A stretch of 64,000 nt of DNA. Source: Pseudoneobacillus sp042683745. GTDB taxonomy: Bacteria > Bacillota > Bacilli > Bacillales > Cytobacillaceae. The DNA lies in the NCBI RefSeq assembly GCF_042683745.1, contig NZ_JBHUJX010000018.1, positions 395,222-459,221 of the forward strand, written 5' to 3'. Shown one piece after another: positions 25,667 to 35,291 of the stretch. Every line of letters begins with the position of its first letter. The stretch's first letter is position 1. The notes below the pieces were generated by a model. The model did not search any database. It was not told the origin of the DNA and was given only the letters and a program-made list of their open reading frames with translations. The position numbers and the translations under genes were made by a program.

Positions 25667-26679
25667 TGCTTAACCTCCTTCGCCTGAGCTGCTGCAGCTT
25701 GTGCCTTAGGATGGTGGAGCCAGCATGCTGATTGTTGTGAGCCATGAACACTCTCTAATACAGGATGATGGTCTCTACAGATTTTCATGGCATGTTCACA
25801 TCTTGGAAAAAAGGAACAACCTTTAGGTGGATCCAGTAAGTCAGGCGGACTGCCCACGATAGAATATAATCTTTCCCCTCTATCCATATCTAGACGGGGA
25901 ATAGATTTCATTAAGCCTTTTGTATATGGGTGTGTTGGATTGCGGAAAATTTCTTCGACCGTTCCCGTTTCAACTACTTCCCCTGCGTACATGACGATAA
26001 CTTTATCGCAGACTTCTGCCACCACTCCTAAGTCATGTGTGATTAAGATAATTGAAGTTTCAGTTTCTTTTTGAAGCCGCTTCATTAAATTTAAAATTTG
26101 AGCTTGTATCGTCACGTCCAGGGCAGTTGTCGGTTCATCCGCAATTATTAACTCCGGATCACAAGCTAAAGCCATTGCAATCATTACCCTTTGTCTCATT
26201 CCACCAGAAAATTCGTGCGGGTAATGTTTCAGGCGGCTCCCTGCTTGAGGAATACCTACTCTTTCCAATAATTGAATAGCATGCTGCTTGGCCACATTTC
26301 GTGATAGCTTTTTATGCTTGATTAATCCCTCTGTTAATTGATCACCAATTCTACTAGTTGGATTAAGGGATGACATCGGATCCTGGAAAATCATACTGAT
26401 TTTATTTCCCCGAATCTGTTTCATCTCCGATTCTTTTGCCTCTAAGAGATTCTGACCATTGAAGATAATTTTACCGGATTTATATTCTGTTGGCGGGGTA
26501 GGAAGTAGCTTCATAATGCTTTTAGCCGTAACACTCTTTCCACATCCTGACTCTCCTACAATAGCAACAGCTTCTCCTTTATTAACAGTAAAGTTAATAC
26601 CCCTAACTGCTTTTACCTCTCCGCCATAAGTATTAAAGCTGACATGCAAATTTTCTACTTGTAATAAATTTTCCTTCAT
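25663..26679 (-). CDS. oppD: Oligopeptide ABC transporter ATPase OppD
   Basis: A protein of about 338 residues with Walker A GESGCGKS (about residue 41), signature FSGGMRQR (about 160), Walker B LIIADEPTTALD (about 180), and the C-terminal HPYTKGLMKSIP and GCSFFPRCEHA motifs. The start was set at the ATG 26679, which has GAGGTG six bases ahead; a GTG at 26688 lies inside that site. An Ala-rich tail (QAAAAQAKE) ends the protein. It lies between oppC (22-base gap) and oppF (four-base overlap). Confidence 0.92.
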   Translation of the reverse strand: MKENLLQVENLHVSFNTYGGEVKAVRGINFTVNKGEAVAIVGESGCGKSVTAKSIMKLLPTPPTEYKSGKIIFNGQNLLEAKESEMKQIRGNKISMIFQDPMSSLNPTSRIGDQLTEGLIKHKKLSRNVAKQHAIQLLERVGIPQAGSRLKHYPHEFSGGMRQRVMIAMALACDPELIIADEPTTALDVTIQAQILNLMKRLQKETETSIILITHDLGVVAEVCDKVIVMYAGEVVETGTVEEIFRNPTHPYTKGLMKSIPRLDMDRGERLYSIVGSPPDLLDPPKGCSFFPRCEHAMKICRDHHPVLESVHGSQQSACWLHHPKAQAAAAQAKEVKQ

Positions 26680-26701
26680 TTTTCTCACCTCACACCTATT
26701 T

Positions 26702-27631
26702 TTATTTTCTCAATTTAGGATCAAGCGCATCTCTTAATCCATCACCAAGTACATTAAAGGCTAACATTGTGAGCGAGATTAATAGAGCTGGAATGGCTAA
26801 TTGATAGAAATTCCCTACTAATATACTACCTACAGCATCACTAGCCATTGTTCCCCAGCTAGCTTGCGGAGCTGGAATACCCAACCCTAGAAAACTTAAA
26901 GTTGCTTCGGCAAAGATGGCGGTCGGTACAGTTAATGTAAGGTTCACCAGTATAGGTCCCATAGTATTAGGTACCATGTGTTTGCGAAGCTTCCAACTTG
27001 TTGGTGCTCCCATGGCGTTAGCCGCATGAACATAGTCAAGCTCTTTTAATTGTAAAACTTGTCCTCGAATAAGGCGGGCCATTGGAATCCACCCGGTTAT
27101 CGTCATCGCGATAATGATTGGCCAAATTCCTCTCTCTAAAACAATCATCATTAAAATAACCATTAATAGATAAGGGATAGCATATAAAACTTCAGCAAAG
27201 CGCATCATAAAGTTATCCACTTTTCCACCTCGAATAGCTGAAACACCGCCGTAAATAACACCAATAACAAAATCAATGGCAGCCGCCATTAAACCAATAA
27301 ATAAAGAAATTCTCGCTCCATACCACGCGCGTGTAAAAAGATCACGGCCAGATGAATCCGTACCGAACCAATGCTCCGCGTTTGGCCTTAAATTCTTTCT
27401 ACTAAAATCTTGTTCATAATACGTGTAACCGCTTAAATAAGGGCCAACAATAGCCATAATCACTAATAGGACAATAACGATAAGCCCAAACATCGCTAAT
27501 TTATTTTCTTTTAAGCGCCTCCAAGTGTCTCTCCAGTACGAGATACTTGGTTTAGCGATTTTTTCCGATTCTTTAAAATTATCGGCTGCAGGAGTAAACA
27601 AATCATCTGTAAAATGTAATTCTTTTGCCAT
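26702..27631 (-). CDS. oppC: Oligopeptide ABC permease OppC
   Basis: A 309-residue permease with a long cytoplasmic N-terminus (about 40 residues), then six membrane segments. OppC hallmarks are the HWFGTDSSGRDLFTRAWYG segment (about residues 87-105), coupling loop ELDYVHAANAMGAPTSWKL (about 200-218) and the end VLGDGLRDALDPKLR. Its start overlaps the end of oppB by one base, so it is translationally coupled. It forms the channel with OppB. Confidence 0.93.
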   Translation of the reverse strand: MAKELHFTDDLFTPAADNFKESEKIAKPSISYWRDTWRRLKENKLAMFGLIVIVLLVIMAIVGPYLSGYTYYEQDFSRKNLRPNAEHWFGTDSSGRDLFTRAWYGARISLFIGLMAAAIDFVIGVIYGGVSAIRGGKVDNFMMRFAEVLYAIPYLLMVILMMIVLERGIWPIIIAMTITGWIPMARLIRGQVLQLKELDYVHAANAMGAPTSWKLRKHMVPNTMGPILVNLTLTVPTAIFAEATLSFLGLGIPAPQASWGTMASDAVGSILVGNFYQLAIPALLISLTMLAFNVLGDGLRDALDPKLRK

Positions 27632-28560
27632 TATTTACTCTCCCCCGTAAGTTTAATTCTAGGGTCAATCCAAGTGTACGCAATATCCACAATAAGGATA
27701 AGGAAAATTAAAATCATACTATAAAAAATAGTCGAACCTAAAATAACTGGGTAATCTCGATTGAAGATTCCTTTAACAAACATTTCACCGATTCCAGGTA
27801 CACCAAAAATACTTTCAACAATAAAACTACCTGTCACTAGATTCGCCGCAATGATCCCGAGTACCGTAACAACTGGTAAAATAGCATTTCTTAAACCATA
27901 TTTTAATAAAATAAAACCTCTATTTAATCCTTTCGATTTTGCGGTTACCATATAATCTTGATTTAATACTTCCAGCATACTAGATCTCATAAGACGTGCA
28001 ATATAAGCCATCGGCAGCATCGCTAATGAAATAGTTGGAAGGATCGTGTGTTTCATTGATTGCCATGTTGCTACTGGAAGTAGTCGCCATTCAACAGCCA
28101 AATAATTAATAAGGACATAGGCTAAGATAAAGCTAGGTACAGAGATTCCGATAATTGCTAGAACCATAGCAAGGTAATCCGGCCACTTATTTCGGTTAAA
28201 CGCAGCAATCACACCTAGAATAACTCCAAATATCACGGCCACAAGCAGGGCTTGTAAACCAAGTTGCAGGGAAACAGGAAATCCCTTTTCAATATAGTCA
28301 TTAACGGTTAACGTTTGTGACTTTAGTGATGGGCCAAAATCAAATTGAGCAATTTGTTTTAGGTATAGCCCATATTGAACAATTCTAGGTTCATCTAAAT
28401 TATAAAAAGATCTAAGATTTTGATAGACTGATTCAGGCATGGTCCCTTCTCTTGCAAATGGATCGCCTGGAACAGAATGCATAACGATAAAAGTAATGCT
28501 TATAATCGCCCATATAGTGACCAACGCCCACAGAAAGCGTTTTACGATAAAGCTAATCAT
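27631..28560 (-). CDS. oppB: Oligopeptide ABC permease OppB
   Basis: A 309-residue permease with six membrane segments, starting with the typical FIVKRFLWALVTIWAIISIT. It has the GDPFARE loop and the coupling loop EVLNQDYMVTAKSKGLNR (about residues 198-215). It ends in DIAYTWIDPRIKL. It follows oppA after a 107-base gap that holds a perfect ten-base stem-loop, which probably protects the oppA part of the mRNA and lowers permease output. Confidence 0.93.
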   Translation of the reverse strand: MISFIVKRFLWALVTIWAIISITFIVMHSVPGDPFAREGTMPESVYQNLRSFYNLDEPRIVQYGLYLKQIAQFDFGPSLKSQTLTVNDYIEKGFPVSLQLGLQALLVAVIFGVILGVIAAFNRNKWPDYLAMVLAIIGISVPSFILAYVLINYLAVEWRLLPVATWQSMKHTILPTISLAMLPMAYIARLMRSSMLEVLNQDYMVTAKSKGLNRGFILLKYGLRNAILPVVTVLGIIAANLVTGSFIVESIFGVPGIGEMFVKGIFNRDYPVILGSTIFYSMILIFLILIVDIAYTWIDPRIKLTGESK

Positions 28561-28628
28561 GATGAGACCCCCCTTTTATAAACAAAATATGAAGAGTCTA
28601 CACAAGTATCTCTTCACTTTAAAAGATC

Positions 28629-28654
28629 GGGTATGCGCAGGTTAGCGCATACCC
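28629..28654 (-). terminator. Perfect ten-base stem-loop between oppA and oppB
   Basis: GGGTATGCGC pairs with GCGCATACCC across six bases. No long T-run follows on the minus strand, so it is more likely an mRNA stabiliser or partial terminator than a full stop. Confidence 0.65.
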
Positions 28655-28667
28655 AGACCAAAAAACT

Positions 28668-30419
28668 TTAATTTTGGATGTCAGCGTATTTAAATGATGG
28701 CTGACGATTAATTAATGAGAAAATTCCTGTTACATTTTCTTTATAAACATGCGGTCGAGTATAATAGTAAATTGGCACAATTGGCATATCATTCATTAGA
28801 ATTTCTTCGGCTTTATGCATGGCATCCATACGAATTTCTGGATCCATTACTGTTTTTGCTTTGTTTACAAGCGCATCATATTCACGGTTGCTGTAGTTAA
28901 CATCATTATATGGTCCATCCGTTAACCAAAGGTCTAAGTATGTCATTGGATCAACATAGTCTCCTACCCAACCAGCACGACTAATCATAAAGTCACCTGA
29001 TTTTTCACGGTCTAGTTTAACCTGGAATTCTACGTTTTCTAACTTTAGGTTATCAACACCTAAATTTTTGCGCCACATTTCTTGAATCGCCTCAGCGATT
29101 ACCTTGTGAACTTCACTTGTATTATAAAGTAAGGTTACTTCTGGAAGTTTCTTCAATCCTTCCTCCGCTAGCCCTTCAGCAAGTAGCTTCTTCGCTTCTT
29201 CAACATTCTCTTCGAATAGTGCACCTGCATTTTCTCTAAAGTCACCTGTTACATCTGGCATACCTGGAGGAATGACACCGTAAGCAGGCATTTGCCCACC
29301 TTGAGAAACGTGTTCAGTAATTGTTTTGCGGTCGATTGCCATCGAAAATGCTTTACGCACCTTTGGATTATTAAAAGGTTTAACATCTGAGTTTAAATTA
29401 TAATAGTAAGTAGACAGTTCAGCCGCGTTATGGAAATCAGCACGTTGTTCAGCAAGTAGCTTTCCAGTTACTTCTGCTGGTAGATCATCTAATAAATCGA
29501 TATCTCCAGTTTCATACATTTGCCATGCTGTATTTTGGTCTTCAAGAATGTATAAAAGTACCTCGTCTAGTTTTATGCTAGCTGCATCATAGTACTTTTC
29601 ATTTTTTGAAAGAGTGATCGTTTCTTTATGTTTCCACTCCGTTAATTTAAATGGACCATTGGAAACAAAAGTTGACGCTTCTTTGTACCAATCTGGGTTA
29701 CTTTCTGCCAGCTTCTTATTAATTGGGAAGTACGTGCGGAAAGAAGTTAAGTCTAAGAAATAAGGAGTAGCTTGTAACAATTTTACTTCAAGAGTCTTAT
29801 CGTCTAAAGCCTTTACTCCAACTTTATCTCTTGCTGGTCCTAATTGATCTTCAGAAATCACTGGCTTTGCTGGAGGTTCTTTACCTTCCGCTTCAGCTTT
29901 AGCAACTTCTTCGTTGTATTTAGCTAAAACATCTGCTCCAATATTATTGTAATCCTGTGCACCTGCTAAATAATAAAATTGGTAAGCATATGTAGAAGCT
30001 GTGTTTGGATCTAAAGCAAATTTCCAAGCATATTCAAAATCTTGAGCTGTTAATGGCTCACCATTAGACCACGTCATTCCTTCCTTTAAATGGAATGTCC
30101 ATGTTAAACCATCTTCACTTGGCTCCCAACTTTCAGCCATCCCTGGCACAATTGTTCCATCTGGAGCTTTTGTTGTTAAGCCTTCAAATACATGATCGAC
30201 GATCCAAGAATCATGTGTACCTTCGGCCAATCCTGGATGCAAAGCCCCTGGCTCTGAATGGTTATTTGTGCGAAGAACTTTCTTTCCTGACGCTTCTTCT
30301 CCTGAATCATTATTGTCTTTTTTATCTTTCGATTGATTAGTAGTCGTTGTACAGCCCGATAATACTAACATGAAAGCAAAAAGAACTGTCAGGAAAACAT
30401 GTAATCTTTTTTTCATCAT
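28668..30419 (-). CDS. oppA: Oligopeptide-binding lipoprotein OppA
   Basis: A 583-residue lipid-anchored peptide receptor. The signal peptide ends in LVLSGC (Cys23), followed by a Thr/Asp/Ser linker. The SBP_bac_5 domain shows OppA-type stretches (PSEDGLTWTFHLKEGMTWSN, FVSNGPFKLTEWKH). An inserted charged loop (EEVAKAEAEGKEPPAKP) is seen near residue 170. It delivers oligopeptides to OppBC; in Bacillus the Opp system also takes up signalling peptides, but that cannot be judged here. It is the first gene of the operon, preceded by a TTGTAA/TAAAAT promoter with an operator. The AGGGGGG ribosome site serves either of two adjacent ATG codons. Confidence 0.93.
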   Translation of the reverse strand: MMKKRLHVFLTVLFAFMLVLSGCTTTTNQSKDKKDNNDSGEEASGKKVLRTNNHSEPGALHPGLAEGTHDSWIVDHVFEGLTTKAPDGTIVPGMAESWEPSEDGLTWTFHLKEGMTWSNGEPLTAQDFEYAWKFALDPNTASTYAYQFYYLAGAQDYNNIGADVLAKYNEEVAKAEAEGKEPPAKPVISEDQLGPARDKVGVKALDDKTLEVKLLQATPYFLDLTSFRTYFPINKKLAESNPDWYKEASTFVSNGPFKLTEWKHKETITLSKNEKYYDAASIKLDEVLLYILEDQNTAWQMYETGDIDLLDDLPAEVTGKLLAEQRADFHNAAELSTYYYNLNSDVKPFNNPKVRKAFSMAIDRKTITEHVSQGGQMPAYGVIPPGMPDVTGDFRENAGALFEENVEEAKKLLAEGLAEEGLKKLPEVTLLYNTSEVHKVIAEAIQEMWRKNLGVDNLKLENVEFQVKLDREKSGDFMISRAGWVGDYVDPMTYLDLWLTDGPYNDVNYSNREYDALVNKAKTVMDPEIRMDAMHKAEEILMNDMPIVPIYYYTRPHVYKENVTGIFSLINRQPSFKYADIQN

Positions 30420-30544
30420 AAACCCCCCTGTTCGGAATATTGTTTCTAGTTTTCTTGTAATTCAAATTTTCAGAATCATCATTACAAAAAAATATAAATT
30501 TTCAATATCACCCACCTTATCTAACCGAAGACAGTTTGTTTAAA

Positions 30545-30592
30545 AAACTGTATGGTCAGTTTAATTTTAAAGGAGCAAAATATAAATTACAA
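30545..30592 (-). promoter_or_regulatory. opp operon promoter with operator, 16/18 match
   Basis: On the minus strand TTGTAA (30587-30592) and TAAAAT (30564-30569) are 17 bases apart, and the palindrome (plus strand AAACTGTATGGTCAGTTT, 30545-30562) starts one base past the -10. It leaves a leader of about 125 bases before oppA. Confidence 0.75.
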
Positions 30593-30651
30593 TAAATTTT
30601 TCTATTTTTTTTGTTTAGTTGATTTTAAAGCATGCATTATTCTTAAATAAT

Positions 30652-30669
30652 AAGGTGACCAACTAGTTT
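30652..30669. promoter_or_regulatory. Second operator-like site in the divergent region, 14/18 match
   Basis: AAGGTGACCAACTAGTTT lies 50 bases before the hydrolase start. A TTGATT box with TTAAAT 18 bases on precedes it, so it occupies the same position relative to a plus-strand promoter as the other copies. Confidence 0.55.
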
Positions 30670-30719
30670 ATTTATGCTATAAAGAAAAAGGAATCATTAA
30701 TCAATTAGAGGTGGTATTT

Positions 30720-31586
30720 ATGATTAGCAGGAAAATCGATGCAAATAAAATAAAAATACAAGTTTATGAGGGTGGTAATACATCGGGAGAAGCTATCCTT
30801 TTTTTACACCCACAAGGAAGCACATCGAAAATATGGGAGAAGGCACTCCCATTGTTCGAAAAGGAGTACCATGTCATTTCAATGGATTTAAGAGGCCATG
30901 GTGAATCGGATAAAGCTGTTAGTGGTTATGACATTGAGTCTCAATGTAGAGATATCAAAGATGTTATGGAAAATTTAGAAATCCAAAAAGCTCATTTGGT
31001 AGGGAATTCATTAGGAGGCGATATTGCGACTGCCTTTGCAGCTATTTATCCAGAACATATCATTTCTCTTACGAATATTGACTCTGGCATGATTGATTAC
31101 ATCGGTCCCGAGGGAGAAAGAAATAAAACGAAAGAAGAAGTTTTAGAAGAATTCAAAAATAGACAAATTAAAAGCTTCTCTTCCAAAAAAGAATTATTAG
31201 AATATGTTGAAAGTGTATTTCCTGAATCCCTTTGGGAGAATTATTTCGAAGAATGGTTTAAGTTTGTATCTATTTATCAAGACGAAGACAACCGCTTATC
31301 TTATCAAATTCCAATTGCTATAAACGTCCAGATTATGGATATGGTTTGTCGTTTACATTACAAAGAACTCTATCAAAATATTACTTGTCCGATTCTATTT
31401 CTTCCCGCTGAAATGGAAGATCATCTTTCAATTAAGTTAAGGAATATTGAAGAAGCCAATAAATACACTTTTGTTAAAACTAGCATCATTCCAGAATCTA
31501 GGCATCTAATGGTGCTAAATCAATCGCAGGAAATATGTCAAGAAATTATACAGTTTTTTCAAGAGGTTAGAGTAAGTCAAAAGTAA
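30720..31586 (+). CDS. Alpha/beta hydrolase
   Basis: A protein of about 288 residues with the alpha/beta-hydrolase core: oxyanion-region LFLHPQGS, DLRGHGESD, the nucleophile elbow VGNSLGGD (Ser near residue 97), and a C-terminal ESRHLMVLNQ holding the catalytic His. The upstream GTG (30711) lies in the GAGGTGG ribosome site, so the ATG at 30720 is chosen. Ester, lactone or amide substrates are all possible. It sits 52 bases ahead of the M3 peptidase gene on the same strand with no terminator between, so the two are likely an operon; it might act as a peptidase-like accessory, but this is inference. Confidence 0.82.
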   Translation: MISRKIDANKIKIQVYEGGNTSGEAILFLHPQGSTSKIWEKALPLFEKEYHVISMDLRGHGESDKAVSGYDIESQCRDIKDVMENLEIQKAHLVGNSLGGDIATAFAAIYPEHIISLTNIDSGMIDYIGPEGERNKTKEEVLEEFKNRQIKSFSSKKELLEYVESVFPESLWENYFEEWFKFVSIYQDEDNRLSYQIPIAINVQIMDMVCRLHYKELYQNITCPILFLPAEMEDHLSIKLRNIEEANKYTFVKTSIIPESRHLMVLNQSQEICQEIIQFFQEVRVSQK

Positions 31587-31638
31587 TCAACTCTTCCAAT
31601 GAAGTCATAAATTATCGTTTGTAAAGGAGGAAAAAATT

Positions 31639-33240
31639 ATGGGTATGTCAGTACAAACCTTTTTACAAGAGTTAAATAATCAAATGCAAGTATTAATGCG
31701 TGATGTTACAGAAGCAAGTTGGATGGCCCAAACTACAGGTGATGCAGATTGGGCAGATAAGCTTAGTGAAGCTGATACAAAATTGAATTTATTCTTTTCT
31801 CAAAAGGATACTTTTGAAAAAACAAAGCGATATTTAGAAGAAGAGGGCTTAACTGAACTGGAAAAGCGTCAACTATTCCTTTTTCTTAATATCATGAAAG
31901 ATAATCAGTTACCCGAAGAAATGATTGCCGACTTGTCTAAGCGGTCATCTGACTTAAATCTTTTGTTTAATACGTTTACCCCTGAAGTGGATGGTAAAAG
32001 ATATTCAGCGAACGATATTAGAGATATTTTAATTAACAGCAATGATCAAGAGCTTCGAAAACAAGTTTGGTATGCAAGTAAAGAAGTTGGAAAGGTCGTC
32101 GAAAAAGATCTATTAGAGCTTATTAAAAAACGGAATGAGGCTGCAAGATTACTTGGTTACGAGAATTATTACCAAATGAGTTTCGCCCTACAGGAATTGG
32201 ACCAAAAAGAGGTATTTTCCATCTTTACGGATTTAATTAATCAATCCGATCGTGCTTATCGTTCGATGAAAAAAGAGTTAGATGAACGATTAGCCTCAAA
32301 GTTTGAAATCGACCTTACTGACATTCGCCCATGGCACTATGTTGATCCATTTTTTCAAAAAGCCCCATCTTCAGACAAAGCAAATTTAGATCCGTTCTTT
32401 AGAGGTAAAGATTTATTACAAATGACAACTGATACATTTCAGGCTATGGGAATTGAAGTAGCGGATTTATATGAAAAAAGTGATTTATTCCCACGTGAGA
32501 AGAAAAATCCTACTGCATTTTGTATGGACATTGATCGCGAAGGTGACGTCAGGGTTTTATGTAACCTTGAGGAAGTTTCCTATTGGATGGAAACTAATTT
32601 ACATGAGTTCGGTCATGCGGCTTATTTTAAATATGCTGATTCGGAACTTCCATTTATCTTGCGTAACTGTAGTCATACCTTAACAACCGAAGCCATTGCT
32701 ATGATGTTTGGGAAAATGGGGAAAGATCCTCGCTGGTTACGTCAATTTCTAAATATGGATGATGCAATGCTCCAAGAGCTTTCACCGGAACTAGAACAAT
32801 TGCAACAGCTGTCAATGTTGGTCGCTGCTAGATGGATGATTACCTTTGTCTTTTTTGAAAAGGAATTATATGAGAATCCGGATCAAGATTTAAATTCCTT
32901 ATGGTGGAAAACGGTCAGTGAAGTTCAATTAGTCAATCCTCCAGATTCCACCGACCAACCAGACTGGGCAGCTAAAATTCATTTTACGCTTGCACCAGTC
33001 TATTACCAAAACTACTTACTTGGTGAATTAATGGCTGCTCAATTGCTTCGATTTATTGAGAATTCCATTTCACCGGAGTTTTTTACAAAAGCAACTGGTG
33101 ATATGCTCATGAATCAATACTTTAAACCAGGTGCACTTTATAACTGGAATGAAAAAATCCGAAGAATTACTGGTGAAAATTTAAATCCAATCCATTTCAG
33201 TGAACTTTATTGTCAAACTGATATTAAGGTTACACAATAG
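31639..33240 (+). CDS. M2/M3-like zinc metallopeptidase (oligoendopeptidase type)
   Basis: A 533-residue cytoplasmic peptidase. The zinc motif HEFGH is at residues 322-326 and the third ligand Glu at 351 (TTEAIAMMFG); this 29-residue spacing fits the M3/M2 fold. The N-terminal half is helical and acidic (LTELEKRQLFLFLNIMKDN). There is no signal peptide. It should cut short peptides, complementing PepF encoded next. The ATG follows AAAGGAGGAAAAAATT. It lies in a likely operon with the hydrolase and is closed by a terminator. The divergent oppA operon shares the same operator-bearing intergenic region, linking import with breakdown. Confidence 0.85.
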   Translation: MGMSVQTFLQELNNQMQVLMRDVTEASWMAQTTGDADWADKLSEADTKLNLFFSQKDTFEKTKRYLEEEGLTELEKRQLFLFLNIMKDNQLPEEMIADLSKRSSDLNLLFNTFTPEVDGKRYSANDIRDILINSNDQELRKQVWYASKEVGKVVEKDLLELIKKRNEAARLLGYENYYQMSFALQELDQKEVFSIFTDLINQSDRAYRSMKKELDERLASKFEIDLTDIRPWHYVDPFFQKAPSSDKANLDPFFRGKDLLQMTTDTFQAMGIEVADLYEKSDLFPREKKNPTAFCMDIDREGDVRVLCNLEEVSYWMETNLHEFGHAAYFKYADSELPFILRNCSHTLTTEAIAMMFGKMGKDPRWLRQFLNMDDAMLQELSPELEQLQQLSMLVAARWMITFVFFEKELYENPDQDLNSLWWKTVSEVQLVNPPDSTDQPDWAAKIHFTLAPVYYQNYLLGELMAAQLLRFIENSISPEFFTKATGDMLMNQYFKPGALYNWNEKIRRITGENLNPIHFSELYCQTDIKVTQ

Positions 33241-33242
33241 AG

Positions 33243-33283
33243 AAAAACGGAGTCAGGGAAAACATCTCCTGCTCCGTTTTTAT
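33243..33283 (+). terminator. Terminator after the M3-like peptidase
   Basis: AAAACGGAG with CAGG pairs with CCTG and CTCCGTTTT, followed by TATT. Confidence 0.85.
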
Positions 33284-33345
33284 TAAACTAATACCATCAC
33301 ATTATATTAGAAATGAACTTGTAATTAGGTTATAGCATTGAATAT

Positions 33346-33363
33346 AAACTAACCAGTTAGTTT
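33346..33363. promoter_or_regulatory. Operator palindrome ahead of pepF, 18/18 match
   Basis: AAACTAACCAGTTAGTTT has perfect eight-base arms. A TTGTAA box stands 18 bases before TATAAA, whose last bases are the first bases of the palindrome. It ends 37 bases before the pepF start. Confidence 0.82.
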
Positions 33364-33400
33364 CATATGTTCTTGACTAATTTAAAAGGGAGATGAAGAA

Positions 33401-35188
33401 ATGAAAGTCTTGCTTCGAAATCAAATCGACGAGCAATACCAATGGAATTTAGGAGACATATACCCTTCTATTGAAGAATGGGAAGATGATTATCAAATTA
33501 CAAGTGAAAAAATTGATCAGATCAGTAAGTTTGAAGGAACCATAGCAAAAGGACCTGATTTTCTTTTAGGGTACCTCCAGCTGATGACAGAAATTAACCT
33601 TATCCAAGAACGTCTACTTGTTTATGCAAAGTTTTTGCATGATGAAAATACAAAAGACACACAGAGACAGGAATTGCTTCAACGATTACAACCACTTGAG
33701 GTTAAATACTCAAAAGCCATCTCCTTCTTTATACCTGAATTACTTGAATTGGATTCAGAAACTCTTGAATCTTATTATTTGAAAGCAGAATTACTATTTT
33801 TTAAAAAGTTCCTAGACAACATCCTGCGGGCTAAACCTCACCAATTATCAAAAGAACAAGAAATATTACTTTCCCAAACAAATCTTTTATATTCTGCCGA
33901 TCACACATTCACGATGTTAGATAATGCAGATATTACTTTTGAACCTGTTATTGATGAAAATGGTAACACCCTGACCTTGACGAGCTCTACGTTTGGAAAG
34001 TTAGTAGCAAGTGAAAACAGAGAAGTTCGAAAGAGTGCGTTCTTTAACACGTATAAATCTTACGGGTCTTTAATTAATACCATTTCAAGCACGTACTTAG
34101 GAAATGTAAAAAAGGATCTATTCTACAGTCAAGTTAGAAACTATCAATCTTCGCTAGAGCAAGCACTTTTTGAGAATAATGTGCAGGTACAAGTTTATTC
34201 GAACCTTGTAGATACAATCAAAGCAAACCAACATTTAATGCATAGGTACATTACGATCCGTAAAAAAGCGTTAAAACTTCAGGAACTGCATATGTACGAT
34301 ATTTATGCACCACTTGTACCAAATGCGAATCAAGATATTCCTTATGAAGAGGCCTACGATATGATGTTAGATGGACTTTCCATCCTCGGGGAAGAATATA
34401 TCACCATATTAAAAGAGGCCAGAACCAATAGATGGATCGATGTTTTTACGAATGAAGGGAAAATGAGTGGTGCCTATCAATGGGGAACGTACGGTATTCA
34501 CCCATATGTGTTACTCAATCACCGAAACGATTTAGATAGTCTTTTTACACTTTCCCATGAGATGGGGCACGCCCTTCATAGCTATTACAGTGATCGGGAG
34601 AACCCTTATTTATATGCGCAATATGTAATCTTTGTGGCTGAAGTTGCTTCAACAGTGAATGAAGTTCTTCTCATGTACCATATGTTGAATAAAACAAATG
34701 ACCCGGCTATGAAGAAGAATTTAATTAATTACTTCCTAGAACTTTTCAAAGGAAAAATGTTCAGACAGACGATGTTTGCCGAATATGAGAAAGTCATCCA
34801 TGAAAAGGTCCAAAACGAGGAACCTTTAACCTCTACTCACTTTAGTGATATTTACTACAAGCTAAATCAAGAATACTATGGCAATGATATCATCCATGAT
34901 GAGGAAATTCGTTTTGAATGGGCAAGAATCCCTCATTTTTATCGTTCTTTCTATGTTTATCAGTATGCGACAGGCTTTGCGGCTGCTATTGCGATTGGCA
35001 AAAGAATTATGGAAGAGGGTAATCCAGCAGTTCAAGACTATTTAAACTTCTTAAAAAGTGGCGGTACAGACGCCCCTATTGAACTATTAAAAATTGCTGG
35101 TGTAGATATGACTTCACCTAAACCAATCCAAGATGCGATGGATGTATTTGAAAAATTAATGAACGAATTTGAAGATCTTTTAGATTAA
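33401..35188 (+). CDS. pepF: Oligoendopeptidase F, M3 family
   Basis: A 595-residue cytoplasmic zinc peptidase of normal PepF length. The N-terminal domain holds the usual start (QYQWNLGDIYPSIEEWEDDY). The zinc motif HEMGH is at residues 386-390 and the third ligand Glu near 414 (FVAEVASTVNEVLL). It hydrolyses oligopeptides of roughly 7-17 residues in known homologues, finishing the work of the Opp/App importers. It is transcribed alone from a promoter carrying a perfect operator. The ATG follows AAAGGGAGATGAAGAA and a terminator closes the unit. Confidence 0.93.
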   Translation: MKVLLRNQIDEQYQWNLGDIYPSIEEWEDDYQITSEKIDQISKFEGTIAKGPDFLLGYLQLMTEINLIQERLLVYAKFLHDENTKDTQRQELLQRLQPLEVKYSKAISFFIPELLELDSETLESYYLKAELLFFKKFLDNILRAKPHQLSKEQEILLSQTNLLYSADHTFTMLDNADITFEPVIDENGNTLTLTSSTFGKLVASENREVRKSAFFNTYKSYGSLINTISSTYLGNVKKDLFYSQVRNYQSSLEQALFENNVQVQVYSNLVDTIKANQHLMHRYITIRKKALKLQELHMYDIYAPLVPNANQDIPYEEAYDMMLDGLSILGEEYITILKEARTNRWIDVFTNEGKMSGAYQWGTYGIHPYVLLNHRNDLDSLFTLSHEMGHALHSYYSDRENPYLYAQYVIFVAEVASTVNEVLLMYHMLNKTNDPAMKKNLINYFLELFKGKMFRQTMFAEYEKVIHEKVQNEEPLTSTHFSDIYYKLNQEYYGNDIIHDEEIRFEWARIPHFYRSFYVYQYATGFAAAIAIGKRIMEEGNPAVQDYLNFLKSGGTDAPIELLKIAGVDMTSPKPIQDAMDVFEKLMNEFEDLLD

Positions 35189-35190
35189 AT

Positions 35191-35230
35191 GAAAAAGGAG
35201 TCTGCGAGAATTATAGACTCCTTTTTCGTT
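35191..35230 (+). terminator. Terminator of pepF
   Basis: AAAAAGGAGTCT pairs with AGACTCCTTTTT around a 12-base loop. Confidence 0.9.
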
Positions 35231-35249
35231 TTAAAACTTCATTATCGAA

Positions 35250-35267
35250 AGCCTAACTAGTTGGCTA
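35250..35267. promoter_or_regulatory. Operator-like palindrome at a convergent junction, 14/18 match
   Basis: AGCCTAACTAGTTGGCTA keeps the whole 12-base core of the motif but has GC in place of A/T at the edges. It lies between the pepF terminator and the end of the opposing acetyltransferase gene, where no promoter is expected. Confidence 0.4.
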
Positions 35268-35291
35268 CCTTTTTATTGTGAATAAAATTCA

